Below are positions 13,243 through 15,965 of a DNA stretch of 15,965 nucleotides, piece by piece. The DNA lies in NCBI GenBank assembly GCA_964550025.1, contig CAZJYI010000217.1, positions 1 through 15,965 of the forward strand. Direction: 5' to 3'. The notes beneath the pieces are model-generated. The model ran no database searches. It was not told the origin of the DNA and saw only the letters and a program-made list of their open reading frames with translations. Within the stretch, counting starts at the first letter, position 1, and every line of letters starts with the position of its first letter. Made by a program: the position numbers and the translations under genes. Source of the DNA: CAZJYI01 sp964550025 (lineage in GTDB: Bacteria; Verrucomicrobiota; Kiritimatiellia; UBA8416; CAYOBW01).

Positions 13243-15213
13243 TCAGCGTTTGGCGGGTGTCGGTGTCCGGATCTTGCCGAGCAGTGCCGTCGCTCTGCCG
13301 CGGGCATGGGCATCGTTTGACTTCTGCGCGACTTCTCGTAGCGACGCGGCAACTCGTTCAGCGTGCGGTGATTCGACCATCTTCTCCGCCACGGACAACA
13401 CGGATACGGCAGCCTCGCGTCGCACCGCCTCGTCATCAAGAAACGGTACCGCAATGTCCAGCGCCCGCGGAACTGCCAACCGGCCCACCATGCCGAGCAA
13501 CAGCGTTTTGTCGTCGGGCCGCTGGACCAGTTTGGCTGCCCGTCCGCAGATCTCCAGGCGCCGGCCGACGGGAAGGGCGTCGCGCCCTGCAAACAAGATG
13601 TAGCCCCGCAGGCAGATCAAGCGGTCCACCGGATCCGCGGCATGCTCCGCGAGTCGCGCGAGCTCGGGTACGGCATCCGGGCTCCTCCAATCGGCCAGAA
13701 GACGAATGGCGGCGGCGCAGACCCGGCGATCCGCATCACGCGTTGACGCCACGACCGCCTCGAGCGCGCGGCTGCCGCCCACCTCTCGCAGGGCACGCAG
13801 AAGAGACGTGGAGAGCCCCGGGCTTGCGTCCTGCAACGACCCGGTCAACGTAGCCGCACACGCGTCACGATCCTCGACCTTGCCGCAGGCGGCAACCAGG
13901 GCCGCCGCGACGTTGCGGCGTACATCGCCCTCCGGACACCGTGAAAGACATGATAGCAATGCCGGCACATCGCCCGGACCGGCCAGGGCGCGCGACACCT
14001 TTGCGGCAACAAGCGCTGCTGCCGGCTCACCTTTATCCGCGATCGTCAACAGCACCGGGAACGCCGCGCGAAGATGCCGCGCACCGGCTATCTGTATTGC
14101 CCGCACGACCGCCACCCCGTTGCCGCCCTGTATCGCACGCATTACGGCTGCGTCCGCTTCTTCTCCGTCGAGACCGGCAAGAACCGACTCGGCGGCATCC
14201 GCCACGCCTTCGCGGGGATCGCCCAGGGCATCGGCAAGCACACCGGCAACTCGGCCGGCGGGAAACCCGGCAAGCCCCGACAGAGCCGCGGCGCGCAGGT
14301 CGGCCCGTTCCGATCCCACCACCGTCAGCAGAACCGGAAGCACTGTCTCATCTCCGCGGGAACACAGGGCCTCGACAACCCGCGCGTGCCTGTCAGCCGG
14401 CACACTCCCCAGCCCGTCCGCAATGGCTCGAGTAACCGCCGTTCCCGGCAGCTCCCGCCGGACAATCCAGAGGCCCACCTCGAGGTCCTCCATATCCGGG
14501 GAACGCAGCAGATCAACGAGAAGCGCAGACCGACCCGTCGGCGCATTGAGTACGGCGCCGCTCGTAGCCGCCTTTCGGATGGCCAACGGAACACCTGCAC
14601 GTTTTCGCACGCAATCGAAGAGCTCAAACGCACGTTCGCGTTCACCGCGAGCGGCGAGACGAGTCGCACAGTCCAAGGCTCCCGCGAGTACGGCCGTTTG
14701 ACCGTCTTTCGGCATGTCCGGGATGGCACGCATGAGCGCATTGCCGGCCTTTGGTGTTCCGATCTTCCCCAGCGCCGCCGCGGCAGCAGCGGCAACCCCG
14801 GGCGAACTGCTCGGCAGCAGCGCCGTGAGCGGGGCGACGGCCTCGGCATCACCGCGCTCGCCGATCGAGTTGATAGCGCCGATCAACTGCGCGCCTTTCA
14901 ATTTGGGCAGTTGCGCACGTAGGGCGGCGCCCGCCTCGGGAGTGGGCATGGCCTCCAGAACCGAACGCGCCGCGTGGGACAGGTTCTCGTCCGAGAGCAA
15001 CTCCGCAAGCACCGGGATCGACTCCGACCTCCCTTCACGTACCAACCGTCGGGCCGCCTCGGCACGCGCGGCCCCGGACCTGGCGGCCTTCAACGGGGCG
15101 ACCATTTCCGTGTGCCCATTCAAGGGCACGGCGGTCGGCCCGGCCAATGCCTGCGAGACGGCGCAGATTGCCAGCCATGTGCACCGCCTCTTGACTTTGG
15201 ATATCTGTATCAC
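13243..15213 (-). CDS. Exported HEAT-repeat protein (module 2)
   Basis: From GTG 15213 this is 656 residues. GTG is preferred because GAGG lies just upstream (5-nt spacing) and a signal-peptide-like start follows (VKRRCTWLAICAVSQALAGP). The longer frame from ATG 15324 would begin inside a palindromic repeat and encode MYEYVHEYG-type low complexity, which is not credible. The rest is Ala-rich HEAT-like helical repeats (e.g. GVAAAAAAALGKIG, VCAAAIRLLADW). It is paralogous to the 644-residue protein at 9865-11799: LKGAQLIGAINSIGERGDAEA aligns with its counterpart there, and both end ALLGKIR / ALFGQIK. No catalytic motif is seen. It probably serves as a binding scaffold for the exported oxidoreductase or its substrate, which is inference. 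Confidence 0.85.
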   Translation of the reverse strand: MIQISKVKRRCTWLAICAVSQALAGPTAVPLNGHTEMVAPLKAARSGAARAEAARRLVREGRSESIPVLAELLSDENLSHAARSVLEAMPTPEAGAALRAQLPKLKGAQLIGAINSIGERGDAEAVAPLTALLPSSSPGVAAAAAAALGKIGTPKAGNALMRAIPDMPKDGQTAVLAGALDCATRLAARGERERAFELFDCVRKRAGVPLAIRKAATSGAVLNAPTGRSALLVDLLRSPDMEDLEVGLWIVRRELPGTAVTRAIADGLGSVPADRHARVVEALCSRGDETVLPVLLTVVGSERADLRAAALSGLAGFPAGRVAGVLADALGDPREGVADAAESVLAGLDGEEADAAVMRAIQGGNGVAVVRAIQIAGARHLRAAFPVLLTIADKGEPAAALVAAKVSRALAGPGDVPALLSCLSRCPEGDVRRNVAAALVAACGKVEDRDACAATLTGSLQDASPGLSTSLLRALREVGGSRALEAVVASTRDADRRVCAAAIRLLADWRSPDAVPELARLAEHAADPVDRLICLRGYILFAGRDALPVGRRLEICGRAAKLVQRPDDKTLLLGMVGRLAVPRALDIAVPFLDDEAVRREAAVSVLSVAEKMVESPHAERVAASLREVAQKSNDAHARGRATALLGKIRTPTPAKR

Positions 15214-15272
15214 CAAAACCTCGTTCCTTTGCCAGAGCCCCGCAAACCGATTCCACTGAATGGGCCCCAGCC

Positions 15273-15393
15273 GTGGTGCGTCAGTCCCATGCTGGCTTCC
15301 GTACTCGTGCACGTACTCGTACACCCCGATCTCTAGCCCCCAAGAGAGGAGAGAGTTGCGTGTACGAGCAAGTGTACGAGTACGTCGGGCGGG
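15273..15393. repeat. Dispersed palindromic repeat, copy B, with a 25-bp-arm hairpin
   Basis: This 121-bp stretch matches copy A at 6127-6234. Its arms at 15300-15324 and 15360-15384 are 25 nt each, pair with three mismatches, and enclose a 35-nt loop that itself contains CTCT/AGAG complementarity (15331-15334, 15344-15347). Each arm is built from repeated GTACTCGT/ACGAGTAC units. It lies between the partial Gfo/Idh gene and HEAT module 2, so in RNA it would be a strong hairpin between them. Confidence 0.8.
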
Positions 15394-15492
15394 GCGCTAG
15401 CTCATGTCGGTCCCCACAGAAAGGGGTCTTTCGGCGGAATCCGCAAAGCGCACAACACCCACTCACCCGCACACCCACACACAATCCCCCAC
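15394..15492. other. Intergenic, pyrimidine/CA-rich tract, no gene seen
   Basis: After the palindromic repeat the sequence becomes a low-complexity CA-rich run (about 15446-15492, with ACACCCACTCACCCGCAC). A GCGGA/TCCGC mini-hairpin (15434-15443) is present, but nothing resembles a T-tailed terminator. No ribosome binding site or coding potential is evident. Confidence 0.4.
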
Positions 15493-15965
15493 TCACATCC
15501 GCCACGGTTCCCGCATCGCACGCGAGCGGAGCCGGTTGGCCTCCGCGTCACCGGGGAACACCTCCTTGTCCGGGTCCCACTTCAACGATCGCCCCAGCTC
15601 GTACGTCAGACTGGCCAGGTGCCCGAGGGAGGCCGAACGGTGGCCGATCTCCTCGTCCGAGCTCGGCCGCCCGCGCGTCCGTACGCACTCGAACCAGTTT
15701 GCATGGTGGTTGTTGGCGTACGTCACCTCGCGGCTCTTCAGACCGATCTCCTTGAAGATCTCCTCGGGTGCCCCCTGGAAGGGCCCACCGTTGTACATGG
15801 ATGTGATCCATCCCCGCTCACCCACGAAAACGCCGCCGAAGTTCCCCGCCAACCGTGCCGAGGAGGGGACGGCTTTGTAGACGCTCTTCACCATGCCCCA
15901 GTGGTCCACGAGATGAAGCAGCGTGCCGTTGGCGTAGCGGTAGGTCAGCGTGGGGAACTCGCCGG
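15493..15965 (-). CDS. Gfo/Idh/MocA-family oxidoreductase, C-terminal part (module 2), cut by window edge
   Basis: The frame is open to the right edge, giving 156 codons of C-terminal sequence beginning GEFPTLTYRYANGTLLHLVD and continuing through GNFGGVFVGERGWITSMYNGGP to FPGDAEANRLRSRAMREPWR and the stop at 15495-15493. This is the C-terminal beta-sheet domain of exported Gfo/Idh/MocA oxidoreductases. NHHANWFECVRTRGRPSSDEEIGHRSASLGHLA is the usual helical segment near the end. It matches the end of the protein at 11833-13125. The NAD-binding domain and any Tat signal lie outside the window. GTG 15909 is an internal Val, not a start. Confidence 0.92.
   Translation of the reverse strand, partial: GEFPTLTYRYANGTLLHLVDHWGMVKSVYKAVPSSARLAGNFGGVFVGERGWITSMYNGGPFQGAPEEIFKEIGLKSREVTYANNHHANWFECVRTRGRPSSDEEIGHRSASLGHLASLTYELGRSLKWDPDKEVFPGDAEANRLRSRAMREPWRM

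Noticed and set aside
15214..15324. N-terminal extension of HEAT protein module 2 starting at ATG 15324
   Set aside because: It begins inside the palindromic repeat, encodes low-complexity YEYVHEY, and has no ribosome binding site; GTG 15213 has one and yields a signal peptide.
15300..15384. Repeated GTACTCGT units considered as a CRISPR-like array
   Set aside because: The units are short, adjacent and palindromically arranged without unique spacers; no cas genes nearby.

Overview
The window reads as chromosomal DNA of a GC-rich bacterium. The gene set (a formylglycine sulfatase with a HEAT-like tail, Tat-exported Gfo/Idh/MocA oxidoreductases, exported HEAT-repeat proteins, and a BlaI plus M56-peptidase pair with a non-penicillin-binding tail) is typical of the PVC group (Planctomycetota, Lentisphaerota, Kiritimatiellota, Verrucomicrobiota). 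No rRNA or other phylogenetic marker apart from typA is present, so this is an inference from gene content.

Left part (1-5283, + strand). After a leader with a candidate promoter and two BlaI-type operator sites (333-368) come a BlaI/MecI-family repressor (381-833) and a BlaR1-like M56 membrane metallopeptidase (840-2990). Together they form a sensor-protease/repressor unit of unknown stimulus. A secreted sulfatase with HEAT-like and beta-sandwich C-terminal extensions follows (3079-5283). An N-terminally truncated C39-like cysteine peptidase remnant is fused directly to its stop codon (5284-5806).

Middle part (5807-9588). An intact typA/bipA GTPase gene lies on the - strand (7792-9588). The last 70 codons plus 13 bp of its downstream flank (226 bp) are duplicated perfectly at 5849-6074. 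The 1704 bp between the two copies hold a palindromic dispersed repeat and one complete gene, an archaeal-type AAA ATPase with a C-terminal DUF234/PD-(D/E)XK-like domain. This looks like a recent insertion that targeted the 3' end of typA, or a single-crossover integration. An assembly artefact must be excluded.

Right part (9589-15965, - strand). Read in the direction of transcription, the order is Gfo/Idh (cut by the window edge), HEAT-repeat protein, Gfo/Idh, HEAT-repeat protein, then typA. The two HEAT proteins are paralogues and so are the two oxidoreductases, so a two-gene module has been duplicated. Between modules there is a strong 25-bp-arm hairpin (15300-15384) that belongs to the same repeat family as the one inside the typA insertion. 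Between the last HEAT gene and typA there is a MITE-like structured element (9698-9841).

No tRNA, rRNA, CRISPR array or recognisable transposase or integrase gene was found. The most promising undescribed item is the ATPase-carrying segment bounded by the duplicated typA 3' end.
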